NCBI GenBank assembly: GCA_039194925.1
Contig: JBCCVV010000003.1
Location: 35,574-99,573 of the forward strand
Source of the DNA: CAJXUU01 sp039194925
Lineage (GTDB): Bacteria > Bacteroidota > Bacteroidia > Chitinophagales > Saprospiraceae
Direction: 5' to 3'
DNA: 64,000 nucleotides
The position numbers were made by a program, and so were the translations under genes. Positions 25,934 through 35,623 of this stretch are shown in pieces (the stretch's first letter is position 1; each line of letters starts with the position of its first letter). The notes beneath the pieces are model-generated. The model was not told the origin of the DNA, searched no databases, and saw only the letters and a list, made by a program, of their open reading frames with translations.

Positions 25934-26644
25934 TTATTCGCATTGTGCAATTATTTCTTCTTTTGTAGGATTGAATCGGTTGCCTTTAAAGTCCAATTCA
26001 ATAGATTCGTTTTCTACGAGAAGGGTTTTTATTTCACAGTAATCTTCCAAAAGCGCATTGGCTTGAATCGTTAATTTGTCGATCTCCTTTAAATTTTTAA
26101 AATCTGCCAAATCCACCAACTTCGAATCTACAACGCGAATGTTGCTTGCCGATTCAATACTTGAAATGATCTCAAGGCTCTCCATCGGTTCATCGATATT
26201 AATTTCAATAGATGGATTAGCAAGGCCATTAAAAACAGGAACTTGTTCTATTCCATTTTGCACCAAATGCAGCGCCTTTTCTATTTGTACATCTCTAAGA
26301 GAAGAAACGTTTCGAAGGTTTTTGTTTAATCTGATATTAATCGTTTCGACAAATTGTAGATTTTCCAAACCAAAAAGGCTCTCTAGATCCTCATTATTTG
26401 CAATTTCAATTTTTCCTCGAACCTCTTTAATTCCACTTAAAAAACTTAAATCTTTGGCATCCGTATTGACAAGGTGAAGTGGTCCATCTATGATTTCTAT
26501 TCCCGTAAGATCCAATGTATTGATCGAAGAGTGGAATAGCATTAGTGACGGCAATGTATTACTTTCTTCTATATCTTTTTGATTACTGCAACTTGCCAAG
26601 AATACACTCAGAACGAGCAAAACATAAAAACTTGATCTTATCAT
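25934..26644 (-). CDS. leucine-rich-repeat-like lipoprotein
   Basis: About 236 residues from the internal Met at 26644, chosen because MIRSSFYVLLVLSVFLASC gives a clean lipoprotein signal; the longer frame to 26698 adds 18 polar residues in front. The mature part has irregular beta/Leu repeats (LDLTGIEIIDGPLHLVNTD, LSFLSGIKEVRGKIEIAN, LESLFGLENLQFVETINIRL), like receptor-L or BspA-type solenoids. Two Cys near the C-terminus may form a cap disulfide. Likely anchored in the envelope; ligand unknown. Confidence 0.8.
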   Translation of the reverse strand: MIRSSFYVLLVLSVFLASCSNQKDIEESNTLPSLMLFHSSINTLDLTGIEIIDGPLHLVNTDAKDLSFLSGIKEVRGKIEIANNEDLESLFGLENLQFVETINIRLNKNLRNVSSLRDVQIEKALHLVQNGIEQVPVFNGLANPSIEINIDEPMESLEIISSIESASNIRVVDSKLVDLADFKNLKEIDKLTIQANALLEDYCEIKTLLVENESIELDFKGNRFNPTKEEIIAQCE

Positions 26645-26812
26645 TTCCTTTCGTTTTAATAGTTGGTTGATGTTATTTTCAAATATAATCAAAACCATTA
26701 ACAGATGTTATCTTTTATATAAAGTATATAGAAACTCTAATTTCTAATGAGCACTTTGTACTTTTCAGGTTCGTTAGAGAAACTTGCATTCAAACATTTT
26801 AAGCCATTAATT

Positions 26813-28984
26813 ATGAAATTCTTTTTATCCATTATAGCTTCTGCTTTTTTAGTCGTTACAGCTCAGGCGCAAAAAGAAATCACCACTGAAGACTTGTGGC
26901 AAAACTTTTCTTTTTTTGCCAATTCTGTCCCTGGTTTTAATTTTTTACAAGACGGCAAACACTATACCCGATTGCAGGACAATACGATCAAGAAATACGA
27001 CCTAACCACCGGAGAATTTGTTGAGGATATTCTGAATGCGCAGGAACTCATCGGAAAGGCGGGATTCTCGGGGAGGATTAATGAATATACCTTCAGCGAT
27101 GATGAGCACCGTATCATGATCAAAAGTGAAACAGAGGCCATCTACCGAAGAAGTAGTGTGGCAAAATTTCATGTATACGATAGGGATAGCAAGGAACTTA
27201 TACCTGTGTGGAATGAAAAAGGAAAGATTGGATATGCCACGTTTAATCCTATGGCGGATAAAGCAGCTTTTGTACATAAAAACAATTTGTACTACACGGA
27301 TCTCACCACAGGAAACACCATACAAATAACAAATGATGGTCTGAAAAACAATATCATTAATGGTTCTACGGACTGGGTATATGAAGAAGAATTCTCTTTC
27401 GCCAAGGCTTTCTATTGGTCTCCTGATGGCGAAAAAATCGCCTTTATTCGATTTGACGAAACCAATGTGAAAGAATTTACCATGACAAAGTATGATGATG
27501 GTTTATATCCCATTTATGAGACGTTCAAATACCCAAAAGTGGGCGAGAAAAATGCAGATGTCAGTGCCCATATTTACTATCTAAAAGAACAAGACATTCG
27601 AAAATTGGAGATTGGAGAAGAAAACGACATTTATATTCCAAGGGTAAAATGGACCGCAGATGAGGATAAAGTTGTGGTGTATAAAATGAATCGACATCAA
27701 AACGATCTCAAATTATATGTGGTCGATACCAAGAAAAATAAATCAAAGGTATTGCTGCATGAAACCAACAAATATTACATTGACATTACAGATGATTTGA
27801 CCTTTCTGGACGATAAAAAGCATTTCATCTGGACTAGTGAAAAAGATGGATACAATCATATCTATCTGTATGACATGAAAGGCAATGAGAAAAAAGCGCT
27901 AACAACCGGCAATTATGATGTTACCGGGTTTTATGGTGTTGATGAAAACAATGGCAAAGTATATTATCAGGCCGCAGAAAAATCTCCACTTCGAAAACAT
28001 GTATATTCTGTCGATCTTGAAGGCGCCAACATGAAACTAATCACCAATAATACGGGCACGAATAATGCGCAGTGGAGTAGCACTTTCGATTATTTTGTGA
28101 ATACATACAGCACCGCAAATCAGGCACCCACCTATACCGTATATGATCGAAATGCAAAATTGATTCGAGTTATCGAAGATAATTCGGGTATGGCTTCACT
28201 ACAGGAAGACTACGCCGTGAGTTCCGTAGAATTTTTCACATTCAAGACAAGCGAAAATGTAGAGCTCAATGGTTGGATGATTAAACCTAATGACTTTGAC
28301 AGCAACAAGGAATATCCAGTCTTTATGACACAATACAGTGGACCGGGCAGCCAATCTGTGACCGATAGTTGGAAAGGAAACAACTATTGGTGGTATCAGC
28401 AGTTGGCCCAAAATAATTATATCGTGGCCTGTATTGATCCACGAGGTACAGGAGCGAGAGGGGAAGAGTTCAAAAAAATGACTTATCTGCAATTGGGCAA
28501 ATATGAAACGATCGATCAAATCGAAGCAGCCAAATATCTGGGAGGATTGCCTTATGTCGATGCCTCACGAATTGGAATATTCGGATGGAGTTATGGTGGG
28601 TACATGTCCTCTTTATGCATTTTGAAGGGCAACGATGTTTTTAAGTCGGCCATTGCCGTGGCACCAGTTACGAGTTGGAAATGGTACGATACCGTCTACA
28701 CCGAACGATTTATGCGAACCTTGGCTGAAAATGAATCCGGCTACAAAGAAAACAGTCCTGTCTATTTTGCCGATAGGTTGAAAGGAAATTACTTGATCGT
28801 TCACGGTATTGCCGACGATAATGTACATTTTCAAAACACAACTGAAATGATGAATGCTCTTATAAGAGCGAACAAACAATTCGATACCTACGTCTACCCC
28901 AATCGAAATCATGGCATTTATGGAGACAACGCTCGACTGCATCTTTGGACCAAAATGAATGACTTCATATTCAATAAAATTTAA
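26813..28984 (+). CDS. S9 family dipeptidyl peptidase IV-like serine peptidase
   Basis: About 723 residues from ATG 26813, preferred because it starts a signal peptide (MKFFLSIIASAFLVVTAQAQ); the frame extends 22 residues upstream without one. An N-terminal DPP IV beta-propeller (RFDETNVKEFTM, WSPDGEKIAFIR) precedes an alpha/beta-hydrolase domain with GWSYGGY nucleophile, Asp in GIADDNVHF and His in NRNHGI. A YDASRIG-like VDASRIGIFG strand fits. It cleaves dipeptides, probably X-Pro, in the periplasm or at the surface and would feed peptide uptake. The GldB-like gene follows 54 nt later on the same strand. Confidence 0.94.
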   Translation: MKFFLSIIASAFLVVTAQAQKEITTEDLWQNFSFFANSVPGFNFLQDGKHYTRLQDNTIKKYDLTTGEFVEDILNAQELIGKAGFSGRINEYTFSDDEHRIMIKSETEAIYRRSSVAKFHVYDRDSKELIPVWNEKGKIGYATFNPMADKAAFVHKNNLYYTDLTTGNTIQITNDGLKNNIINGSTDWVYEEEFSFAKAFYWSPDGEKIAFIRFDETNVKEFTMTKYDDGLYPIYETFKYPKVGEKNADVSAHIYYLKEQDIRKLEIGEENDIYIPRVKWTADEDKVVVYKMNRHQNDLKLYVVDTKKNKSKVLLHETNKYYIDITDDLTFLDDKKHFIWTSEKDGYNHIYLYDMKGNEKKALTTGNYDVTGFYGVDENNGKVYYQAAEKSPLRKHVYSVDLEGANMKLITNNTGTNNAQWSSTFDYFVNTYSTANQAPTYTVYDRNAKLIRVIEDNSGMASLQEDYAVSSVEFFTFKTSENVELNGWMIKPNDFDSNKEYPVFMTQYSGPGSQSVTDSWKGNNYWWYQQLAQNNYIVACIDPRGTGARGEEFKKMTYLQLGKYETIDQIEAAKYLGGLPYVDASRIGIFGWSYGGYMSSLCILKGNDVFKSAIAVAPVTSWKWYDTVYTERFMRTLAENESGYKENSPVYFADRLKGNYLIVHGIADDNVHFQNTTEMMNALIRANKQFDTYVYPNRNHGIYGDNARLHLWTKMNDFIFNKI

Positions 28985-29038
28985 TTTTGCGGTCATCGTT
29001 TGAATTAGCGCATATGGGCTATTTGAAATTTATTTGAT

Positions 29039-30091
29039 ATGAATAGAAAAGGGATAACAAGTATAATTCTAACAGTTCTAGGCATCATATTTTGGAATTG
29101 CAGCGGTGATACAAAACAATTCGTTCCTGACGTATCCGATATCGACATAGATTCAAAACTCATTCGATTTGATCAGCTTTTGGCCGAACTGGATACGAAT
29201 AATTTGCAGGCTGAGATAGGTGAACTGCAAAAGATTTATCCGGAATTCACTCAACTCTTTTTTTCAGAAGTATTGCCTTTTGTAGGTGATACAGAAGAAG
29301 AATTTTACAGCAATCTGAGAGGTTACCTCTCGGATGAACGAATAAACAATTTACAAGATACTGTTGCCTTGGTATTTGAAAATTTTGAAGAAAATATTTG
29401 GGCCGAATTAAAAGAAGCCATGAAATACATGAAATATTATTTCATAGACTTTGTTGCTCCGAATATCTATACGTTTACCTCAGAATACACCTTTCAAAAA
29501 TTCATTTTTGAAGATGAAAATCGAGATGGGTTGGGAATTGGTCTGGATATGTTTTTAGGCCCTAGCTATAATTATAAAGCCATTGATCCCAAAAATCCAG
29601 CGTTTTCTGAATACCTCACCCGAACCTTCTCTAAAGAATATATCCCCAAGATGTTTGTAGAGATCCTTATCAACGATCGATTGGGCAGAGCACCCGGTAG
29701 TCGTTTATTGGATCATATGATACACAATGGGAAGCAACTTTATTTGCTCCAAAAAATGCTTCCCAAAACACCAGATTCTATTCTTTTTGAGTATTCTGCT
29801 GCGCAAACAGAATGGGTCAAGGAAAATGAACTGGAAATGTGGGCCTTTTTCTTTGATCAGGAATTATTTTATGAATCGAATACGATAAAAATTAACAAGT
29901 ATCTTAATCCCAGTCCAAATTCTCCGGGTATGCCTCCAAAAGCTCCAGGAAGGACTGCTAACTATATGGGGCTGCAGATTGTAAAAGCATACATGAAAAG
30001 GCATCCAAATACAACAATCCAAGACCTGATCAATCTTAAAGATTCACAGATGATCATGGATAAATCAAGATATAAACCGAGACAGAAATAA
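29039..30091 (+). CDS. gldB: gliding motility lipoprotein GldB-like
   Basis: A 350-residue lipoprotein (Cys21 in FWNCSG). Family features: IDSKLIRFDQLLAELD, a YPEFTQLFF segment, MKYMKYYFIDFVAPNIYTFTS, and GLGIGLDMFLGPSYNY. GldB is required for gliding and T9SS function in Flavobacterium johnsoniae, though its exact role is not established. The presence of T9SS sorting domains in two other genes of the window fits. It may be cotranscribed with the S9 peptidase upstream and the small membrane protein 34 nt downstream, but other gld/spr genes are not here. Confidence 0.88.
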   Translation: MNRKGITSIILTVLGIIFWNCSGDTKQFVPDVSDIDIDSKLIRFDQLLAELDTNNLQAEIGELQKIYPEFTQLFFSEVLPFVGDTEEEFYSNLRGYLSDERINNLQDTVALVFENFEENIWAELKEAMKYMKYYFIDFVAPNIYTFTSEYTFQKFIFEDENRDGLGIGLDMFLGPSYNYKAIDPKNPAFSEYLTRTFSKEYIPKMFVEILINDRLGRAPGSRLLDHMIHNGKQLYLLQKMLPKTPDSILFEYSAAQTEWVKENELEMWAFFFDQELFYESNTIKINKYLNPSPNSPGMPPKAPGRTANYMGLQIVKAYMKRHPNTTIQDLINLKDSQMIMDKSRYKPRQK

Positions 30092-30125
30092 ACTTTAATA
30101 TTTAACCTGGTTTAAAAAATAGGAA

Positions 30126-30446
30126 TTGAAACGAATCTGGGAACTTTGGAAAGAAAAATGGGGTATCAAAACGAATGCCAGGATGACCTGGATATTTATC
30201 ATGTTTGCAATTACAGGTAGCTCGACAGTCGTAGTAAGAAAATTTCTTTTCCAGGCCTTGGGTATAGAAATCGAAAATGCTGCGATCGCCTTTGTAGTAA
30301 AGTTTGTAGCCATCTACTTTGTATATCAAGCAATGCTTTTTGTCATTGGTACACTAATGGGAGAACACAAATTTGTAAAGTGGTTTCTACTCAAAATGAA
30401 TTCCAGCCTTTTAGGACGCAGAGGCAAGTCTAGTCCACCACCGTGA
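30126..30446 (+). CDS. small membrane protein (DUF6787-type)
   Basis: A 106-residue protein starting at TTG 30126; no better in-frame ATG is seen upstream. It has two hydrophobic segments (MTWIFIMFAITGSSTVVV and AIAFVVKFVAIYFVYQAMLFVIG) separated by a short polar hairpin, then KFVKWFLLKM and a Ser/Pro tail. This matches a small Bacteroidota family of inner-membrane proteins often beside gldB; function unknown. Its last 17 nt overlap the 3' end of the convergent pyruvate kinase gene, leaving no room for a separate terminator. Confidence 0.75.
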   Translation: MKRIWELWKEKWGIKTNARMTWIFIMFAITGSSTVVVRKFLFQALGIEIENAAIAFVVKFVAIYFVYQAMLFVIGTLMGEHKFVKWFLLKMNSSLLGRRGKSSPPP

Positions 30447-31872
30447 TCTTCATCATATTTGTACGAAAACGCTTATGAAGCGGCATTGAACCCGTATTTA
30501 CAATCACATCTCCCACGTCTACATCTCCATTTTCCTTTAGAATCTCTGTAATGTCGTGGATGGTTTCATCTGTGGTCGTAAATTTATCGTACTTATAGCA
30601 CTTTACACCCCATACCAGATTAAGCGTAGAAAGCATATGATCTTGATCTGAAAAAACGAAAATCTTACACTTGGGCCTGTAGCTAGACATTTTGAAAGCG
30701 GTATATCCCGATACCGTCAAACCGCACAAAGCTTTTGCCCCAATATCATCCGCGATCTTGGGCGCATTCAAACAAATGGTATCTGAGTAAAACGTATTTG
30801 AATCAGGATTTGGCTTTGGTCTCTTGTTGTGCATTTCATAATGCTTTTCTGCCTCTTCTATGATCTTATTCATCGCTTGAACAACCTTAACCGGATGTTT
30901 GCCTACAGAAGTTTCACCGCTCAACATTACTGCATCTGCACCATCCAATACGGCATTGGCTACATCGGTAATCTCTGCTCTTGTAGGGCTTGGATTTGTA
31001 ATCATACTTTCCATCATTTGCGTTGCAACGATTACCGGTTTGGCTCGTTGAATACACCGTTTTATGATTTGCTTTTGTATGGCTGGAAGTTGCTCCATGG
31101 GCACTTCGACACCGAGATCTCCTCTGGCGATCATGACTGCATCCGTTGCCTTGATGATTTCCTTTATTCTGGCTACTGCTTCGGGCTTTTCAATTTTTGC
31201 GATGATTTTAGCCCCATGGTTAGCATTGGTTACCTTTCGTTTTAATTCCTTAATATCTTGTGCTTTTCGGACAAATGAAAGTGCAATCCAATTCACAGGA
31301 AGCGTAAGAATAAATGCCAGATCCATCAAATCCTTATCTGTAAGTGAAGGAAGTGATATTTTGGTATCAGGAAGATTAACGCCTTTATTGGAAGATAATG
31401 TGCCACCGAAAAGGACAATCAATTTCACCTCGCTAATTTTATCTGTTTCAATTACCTCGAGCACTAGTTTTCCATCGTCAATCAGCACTTGCTCTCCTTT
31501 ATTCACATCCATTGCGAAGTCCTGATAACTCATGTAGATCTTTTCTTTTGTACCGACACATGGTTGATTGACGAAAGTGACAATGTCTCCTTGCTTGAGT
31601 TCAATACCATCATTTTCTATCTTTCCCACTCTGAGTTTTGGACCCTGAAGATCAGCCAATATACCTACATTCAAACCATGTTCCTTTTTAAGTTTCATGA
31701 TTCGTTCTACCGTTTCAGCGTGCATTTCATGTGATCCATGTGAAAAATTAAGTCGAAATACATTAACTCCTTCCTTAACTAACTTCAACAGCACTTCAGA
31801 ACTACTAGATGCTGGACCAAGCGTGGCAATTATCTTGGTATTCTGATGATCTATTATTTTAATTTTATTCAA
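30430..31872 (-). CDS. pyk: pyruvate kinase
   Basis: A 480-residue enzyme making pyruvate and ATP from phosphoenolpyruvate and ADP. Visible: TKIIATLGPASSS start, NFSHGSHEMH, ILADLQGPKLRVG, IIAKIEKPEAV with the catalytic Lys, MIARGDLGVEVP, and the ATQMMESMITNPSPTRAEITDVANAVLDG block. The C-terminal alpha/beta domain (GLTVSGYTAFKMSSYRPKC) is complete. It runs divergently from acpP with a 291-nt gap and convergently overlaps the small membrane protein gene. In many Bacteroidota pyk lies near acpP-fabF-rnc, of which only acpP remains adjacent here. Confidence 0.97.
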   Translation of the reverse strand: MNKIKIIDHQNTKIIATLGPASSSSEVLLKLVKEGVNVFRLNFSHGSHEMHAETVERIMKLKKEHGLNVGILADLQGPKLRVGKIENDGIELKQGDIVTFVNQPCVGTKEKIYMSYQDFAMDVNKGEQVLIDDGKLVLEVIETDKISEVKLIVLFGGTLSSNKGVNLPDTKISLPSLTDKDLMDLAFILTLPVNWIALSFVRKAQDIKELKRKVTNANHGAKIIAKIEKPEAVARIKEIIKATDAVMIARGDLGVEVPMEQLPAIQKQIIKRCIQRAKPVIVATQMMESMITNPSPTRAEITDVANAVLDGADAVMLSGETSVGKHPVKVVQAMNKIIEEAEKHYEMHNKRPKPNPDSNTFYSDTICLNAPKIADDIGAKALCGLTVSGYTAFKMSSYRPKCKIFVFSDQDHMLSTLNLVWGVKCYKYDKFTTTDETIHDITEILKENGDVDVGDVIVNTGSMPLHKRFRTNMMKITVVD

Positions 31873-32104
31873 GGTCTGACTATTTTGGCCTGCGAATATA
31901 CAACGTACTTAGTGTAATCTAAACAATAATTGATTCGAATTACCTTACGTAAAACGTAAATATCATTGTTTCAGTGATCATTTTTCACATTTTATCAGCT
32001 AGCATTAAACATAAGCAATATTAATATGTGAAACTAAAGAATTGATTATCAAAAGGTTAAAGAATTGTTCACAAATAATGTCTGTTAAATAATCTTTAAA
32101 AAAC

Positions 32105-32135
32105 TTGGTTTTGAATTTCCTAAGCGGTTATTTTG
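32105..32135 (+). promoter_or_regulatory. candidate acpP promoter
   Basis: TTG (32105-32107) and TTATTTTG (32128-32135) are 20 nt apart, matching the Bacteroidota -33/-7 pattern with one mismatch. Transcription would start near 32142, about 20 nt before the acpP ATG. Confidence 0.5.
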
Positions 32136-32163
32136 CATTCTCTAATAAAAACATACAAACACT

Positions 32164-32403
32164 ATGTCAGAAATTTCAGAAAAGGTAAAACAAATAATCA
32201 TTGACAAACTGGGAGTTGATGGATCAGAGGTTACCGATGAAGCCAGCTTTACTAACGATCTTGGAGCAGACTCATTAGATACGGTAGAACTAATCATGGA
32301 ATTCGAAAAAGAATTTGATGTTTCTATTCCAGACGAACAAGCTGAAAACATTCAGACTGTTGGTCAAGCTATAGAATACCTTGAGGCTCAGAAGGAAGGA
32401 TAA
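32164..32403 (+). CDS. acpP: acyl carrier protein
   Basis: A 79-residue acidic protein with GADSLDTVELIMEFEKEFD; Ser37 in DSLD is the phosphopantetheine site. It carries growing acyl chains in type II fatty acid synthesis. It is followed 40 nt later by a strong terminator, so it is transcribed as a single gene, unlike the common acpP-fabF arrangement. Confidence 0.97.
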   Translation: MSEISEKVKQIIIDKLGVDGSEVTDEASFTNDLGADSLDTVELIMEFEKEFDVSIPDEQAENIQTVGQAIEYLEAQKEG

Positions 32404-32442
32404 AATCTTACAAAAAGAGCGTAAGAAATAAAGCTTATAAAG

Positions 32443-32475
32443 TCCACAATCGCCAGTCGGTTGTGGATTTTTATT
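32443..32475 (+). terminator. acpP intrinsic terminator
   Basis: TCCACAA (32443-32449) pairs with TTGTGGA (32461-32467), followed by TTTTTATTTTT. Confidence 0.85.
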
Positions 32476-32520
32476 TTTGGATTGTTTAGCTTTACCACAT
32501 AATTCTAATCTTAATAACAA

Positions 32521-32682
32521 ATGGCTTCTTCAAGATCCAGATATACCAGCAGAAGGGACAAAAACAAAAAAGTCGCAAGAAATGCCCGAATGATTTTGAT
32601 CTGCCTACTCCTTTTTATAATCGTATATGTGATCATGCATCGAGTACGCATTTACGATTATATCGTTACTTCCTTTTATTAA
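32521..32682 (+). CDS. 53-residue basic single-span membrane protein
   Basis: ATG 32521 to TAA 32680-32682 encodes a very basic N-terminus (ASSRSRYTSRRDKNKKVARN), one hydrophobic span (MILICLLLFIIVYVIM) and a short HRVRIYDYIVTSFY tail. The positive charge before the span predicts the N-terminus stays inside. It lies 45 nt after the acpP terminator. Composition is far from random for this AT-rich gap, so I think it is a real small gene; the function is unknown. Confidence 0.6.
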   Translation: MASSRSRYTSRRDKNKKVARNARMILICLLLFIIVYVIMHRVRIYDYIVTSFY

Positions 32683-33041
32683 AATTCCTTCATTTTCATT
32701 GGATAACTTGACAAAAGATTTAGGTAATTAGTTCACTATTGCAATCAAAATATTGGATATTACGCTGTAGATATTAGAGCATGTTATAAAACTTAGTTTG
32801 GTTATAAATCATTTTTTGATGCAATTAAATTAATATAGTAAATACTTCTTGCTTTACAAGTAGTTAAGAAGCCCCAGGACGGGGCAAGCTCTTGGCACCA
32901 GAATACTAATTTCATTTAGCTTGCTAAACTCAAAATTGATTCTCTAGCCAGAGCCTTAATTCTTTAAAAAGCAGTTCGCAAAATTTTATAACTTGCTCTT
33001 AGAATTTCGCTCATTACCTAAAATCAACTTAAATACAATAA
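32683..33041. other. 359-nt gap, short hairpin only
   Basis: No further gene seen. The only structure noted is GCCCC (32871-32875) AGGAC GGGGC (32881-32885), which has no T run and does not extend. It could be part of the deoC leader, but no known riboswitch pattern was recognised. Confidence 0.4.
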
Positions 33042-33695
33042 ATGTCATTAAACCGATTTATTGACCATACTCTGCTGAAACCTATAGCGACGAAATCGCA
33101 GATCATTTCACATTGCCAAGAAGCAAAACAATATGAATTTGCGGCTGTTTGTATTCCACCAATTTATGTAGATCTAGCCAGAAGAGAATTGGGTGAGTCG
33201 GAGGTAAATATTTGCACAGTTATAGGTTTTCCTTTTGGATATGATCATGTGGCAACTAAGATTCAAGCTATTTCACGAGCCATTGATTCCGGAGCGGATG
33301 AACTGGATGTCGTGATCAACATACCTGCCGTTCAGAATGGCAATTGGGATCTGATCGAAAATGAAATTGACAGCTATACTACTGCTACAAAACTGAAAAG
33401 AGGAAAAATCTTAAAACTTATACTGGAGACAGCTTATCTCAATCGTGAAGAATTGGAAATTCTTTGCAATCTTTGTGTCAAATATAACGTTGATTTTGCG
33501 AAGACATCAACGGGGTTTGCTCCTTCCGGGGCTAAGGTAAATGATGTGAAGGCAATGAAAAAATTCCTCGGAGATGCAGTACAGATCAAAGCAAGCGGGG
33601 GAATAAAAACCCTCAAAGCAGCTAACGCATTGATTGAAGCAGGGGCTACCAGACTAGGGACTTCTTCAGGAATTAAATTGATTGATAAAAAATAG
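33042..33695 (+). CDS. deoC: deoxyribose-phosphate aldolase
   Basis: A 217-residue class I aldolase cleaving 2-deoxyribose 5-phosphate to glyceraldehyde 3-phosphate and acetaldehyde. FIDHTLLKP at the start, ELDVVINI (Asp89), the Schiff-base Lys154 in DFAKTSTGFAPSGA and Lys183 in QIKASGGIK are all present. It is the first gene of a tight plus-strand unit: the SPOR protein starts 6 nt after its stop and rodA follows. The association of deoC with cell-shape genes is probably just shared transcription. Confidence 0.96.
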   Translation: MSLNRFIDHTLLKPIATKSQIISHCQEAKQYEFAAVCIPPIYVDLARRELGESEVNICTVIGFPFGYDHVATKIQAISRAIDSGADELDVVINIPAVQNGNWDLIENEIDSYTTATKLKRGKILKLILETAYLNREELEILCNLCVKYNVDFAKTSTGFAPSGAKVNDVKAMKKFLGDAVQIKASGGIKTLKAANALIEAGATRLGTSSGIKLIDKK

Positions 33696-33701
33696 ATTCA
33701 A

Positions 33702-34094
33702 ATGAAGTATATCATTATGTTATTGGGTTTATTGCTCGGTTTTCAAGGTATTGCACAAGGTACTGTAAACGTAAATGCGAGTGCCACTATATCGCAAATG
33801 ATGGACCAATTCACTTCAACCAATAAGGCAGAAAACACCATTAAAGGTTGGAGAATTCAGATTATTACGACCAATAATCGTAGAAAAATGGAAGCTGCCC
33901 GTAGCAAGTTTTTGTCTATGTACCCAGACATAGATGTAATATGGAATCATGTTGCGCCGTATTACAGAGTCAAAGTAGGAGCGTATGAAACTAAAATGCA
34001 ACTCATGGGTTTTCTCCTTGAACTTAAAGAAGAATTCCCAGGCGTAATTCCTGTTATGGATAATGTAAACAAATCCGAATTGATCGGATACTGA
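33702..34094 (+). CDS. secreted SPOR-domain protein
   Basis: A 130-residue protein with signal peptide (ends FQGIAQG) and a single SPOR-like domain at about 45-125: GWRIQIITTNNRRKMEAAR, then APYYRVKVGAYETKMQL. SPOR domains bind denuded glycan strands of peptidoglycan at division sites. Placement between deoC and rodA, 23 nt before rodA, supports a role in wall growth. No catalytic domain is attached. Confidence 0.85.
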   Translation: MKYIIMLLGLLLGFQGIAQGTVNVNASATISQMMDQFTSTNKAENTIKGWRIQIITTNNRRKMEAARSKFLSMYPDIDVIWNHVAPYYRVKVGAYETKMQLMGFLLELKEEFPGVIPVMDNVNKSELIGY

Positions 34095-34117
34095 TCCGTT
34101 GTTGACAATAAATTTTT

Positions 34118-35524
34118 ATGAGTAGAAGATCCAGAATAGCATCCAAGTCTATTGATTGGATTACGCTCACCGTTTTTTTCTCTTTATTGATTATTGGCTG
34201 GTTGATGCTGTATGCAGCGGTATACGATAGCAACAATCCTCATGCTTATCTTGACTTTTCCAGTGTAATCGGCAGGCAAACACTTTGGCTTGGGTTGGCC
34301 GTAGTAACCTTTGTGATTATTTATGTAGTCGAATGGGAATTCTGGAATTCGTTTGCTTTTCCCATTTTTGCAGTCTGTATATTACTCCTTATCCTGGTCT
34401 TATTATTTGGTACAGTGATAAAAGGAGCGCGTTCCTGGTTCTATATTTTTGGCTTTTCATTTCAACCCTCAGAAATAGCAAAATTTGGTACTGCATTGGC
34501 TGTAAGTAGTTTTTTGTCCTCGTACAAAACAGATATTAGAAATCGGAATTCTCTTCTTATTTCTCTTGGGTTGATCGCATTTCCCATGCTATTGATCTTA
34601 CTACAACCCGATGCCGGATCCGCCTTGATCTTTCTATCCTTTTTCATCCTTTTCTATAGAAGAGGCCTCTCTGTCCTTGTCTATATTCTTGGGTTTTCCA
34701 TTGCAGGGATATTTATTTGTTCATTGGTTTTTGATCCCAAGATTGTAACGCTGTTAATCGCTTTAACGGGATTGGGAATTTTCATGTACAATATTGGACA
34801 GACATGGAGATCTGGTGTTGTATTCTTAGCAATTGCATTTACGGCCATCCTATTTTATATGAGGGATTTGTATTGGTATGGGATTGGTGTTATCGCCTTG
34901 GCGTTATTGGTATACACCTACTTCATAATACAAGAACGTATGTTTCGTACCATGACCATCGTTCTACCCACTTTATTTCTATCAGCGATTCTAGCGTTCG
35001 GTTCAAGTTTTGCATTTGAAAATCTTTTGGAACCTCACCAGCAAGACCGTATCAATGTATGGCTGCGACCTGATCTAAGTGACCCTAGAGGATCAATGTA
35101 CAACATCATTCAATCGAAGCGAGCAATTGGCTCAGGTGGTATCAAGGGTAAAGGGTTTCTGGAAGGGGACATGACCAAACTGAATTATGTGCCCGAACAA
35201 ACCACTGATTTCATTTTCAGTACGGTGGGTGAAGAACAGGGTTTTATTGGAAGTGTTGGCGTGATCTTTTTATTCACCCTACTACTCGCCCGAATCGTGA
35301 TTATTGCTGAACGTGCCAAAAACACATTTATTCAAAACTATGCGTATGCCATTGCCGGCATCCTTTTTCTACACTTTTTTGTCAATGTGGGCATGGCTCT
35401 TGGTCTCATGCCTGTGATTGGGATTCCCTTGCCCTTTTTGAGCAAGGGCGGTAGTTCGCTTCTCGTATTTACAATAATGATCTCCGTGCTCTTACGAATG
35501 GATATGGCTCGTTTTAGAGTCTGA
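34118..35524 (+). CDS. rodA: RodA peptidoglycan glycosyltransferase (SEDS family)
   Basis: A 468-residue membrane protein with ten or so spans. SEDS signatures: FGFSFQPSEIAKFG in the first half, LQPDAGSALIFLSF, the large loop with QSKRAIGSGGIKGKGF and YVPEQTTDFIFSTVGEEQGFIG, and LMPVIGIPLPFLSKGGSSLL at the end. RodA polymerises lipid II for side-wall growth with a class B PBP. Its penicillin-binding partner, often mrdA next door, is not downstream here and may lie elsewhere. Middle loops are longer than in E. coli RodA (370 residues), which is usual for Bacteroidota. Confidence 0.95.
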   Translation: MSRRSRIASKSIDWITLTVFFSLLIIGWLMLYAAVYDSNNPHAYLDFSSVIGRQTLWLGLAVVTFVIIYVVEWEFWNSFAFPIFAVCILLLILVLLFGTVIKGARSWFYIFGFSFQPSEIAKFGTALAVSSFLSSYKTDIRNRNSLLISLGLIAFPMLLILLQPDAGSALIFLSFFILFYRRGLSVLVYILGFSIAGIFICSLVFDPKIVTLLIALTGLGIFMYNIGQTWRSGVVFLAIAFTAILFYMRDLYWYGIGVIALALLVYTYFIIQERMFRTMTIVLPTLFLSAILAFGSSFAFENLLEPHQQDRINVWLRPDLSDPRGSMYNIIQSKRAIGSGGIKGKGFLEGDMTKLNYVPEQTTDFIFSTVGEEQGFIGSVGVIFLFTLLLARIVIIAERAKNTFIQNYAYAIAGILFLHFFVNVGMALGLMPVIGIPLPFLSKGGSSLLVFTIMISVLLRMDMARFRV

Positions 35525-35623
35525 AAGATGAATTTTTCAGCCATTTTCCCTTCTCCTCCTTACGCACGCACTTGAACAAAGATGAATCACCCGAGGTTTC
35601 TTTAAAAATACAACGTTGCATTT

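Noticed and set aside
26747..26812. N-terminal extension of the S9 peptidase
   Set aside because: The signal peptide starts at ATG 26813; the extra 22 residues would block it.
32871..32885. GCCCC-GGGGC hairpin as terminator or riboswitch
   Set aside because: The stem is only 5 bp with no T run and no recognised aptamer core.
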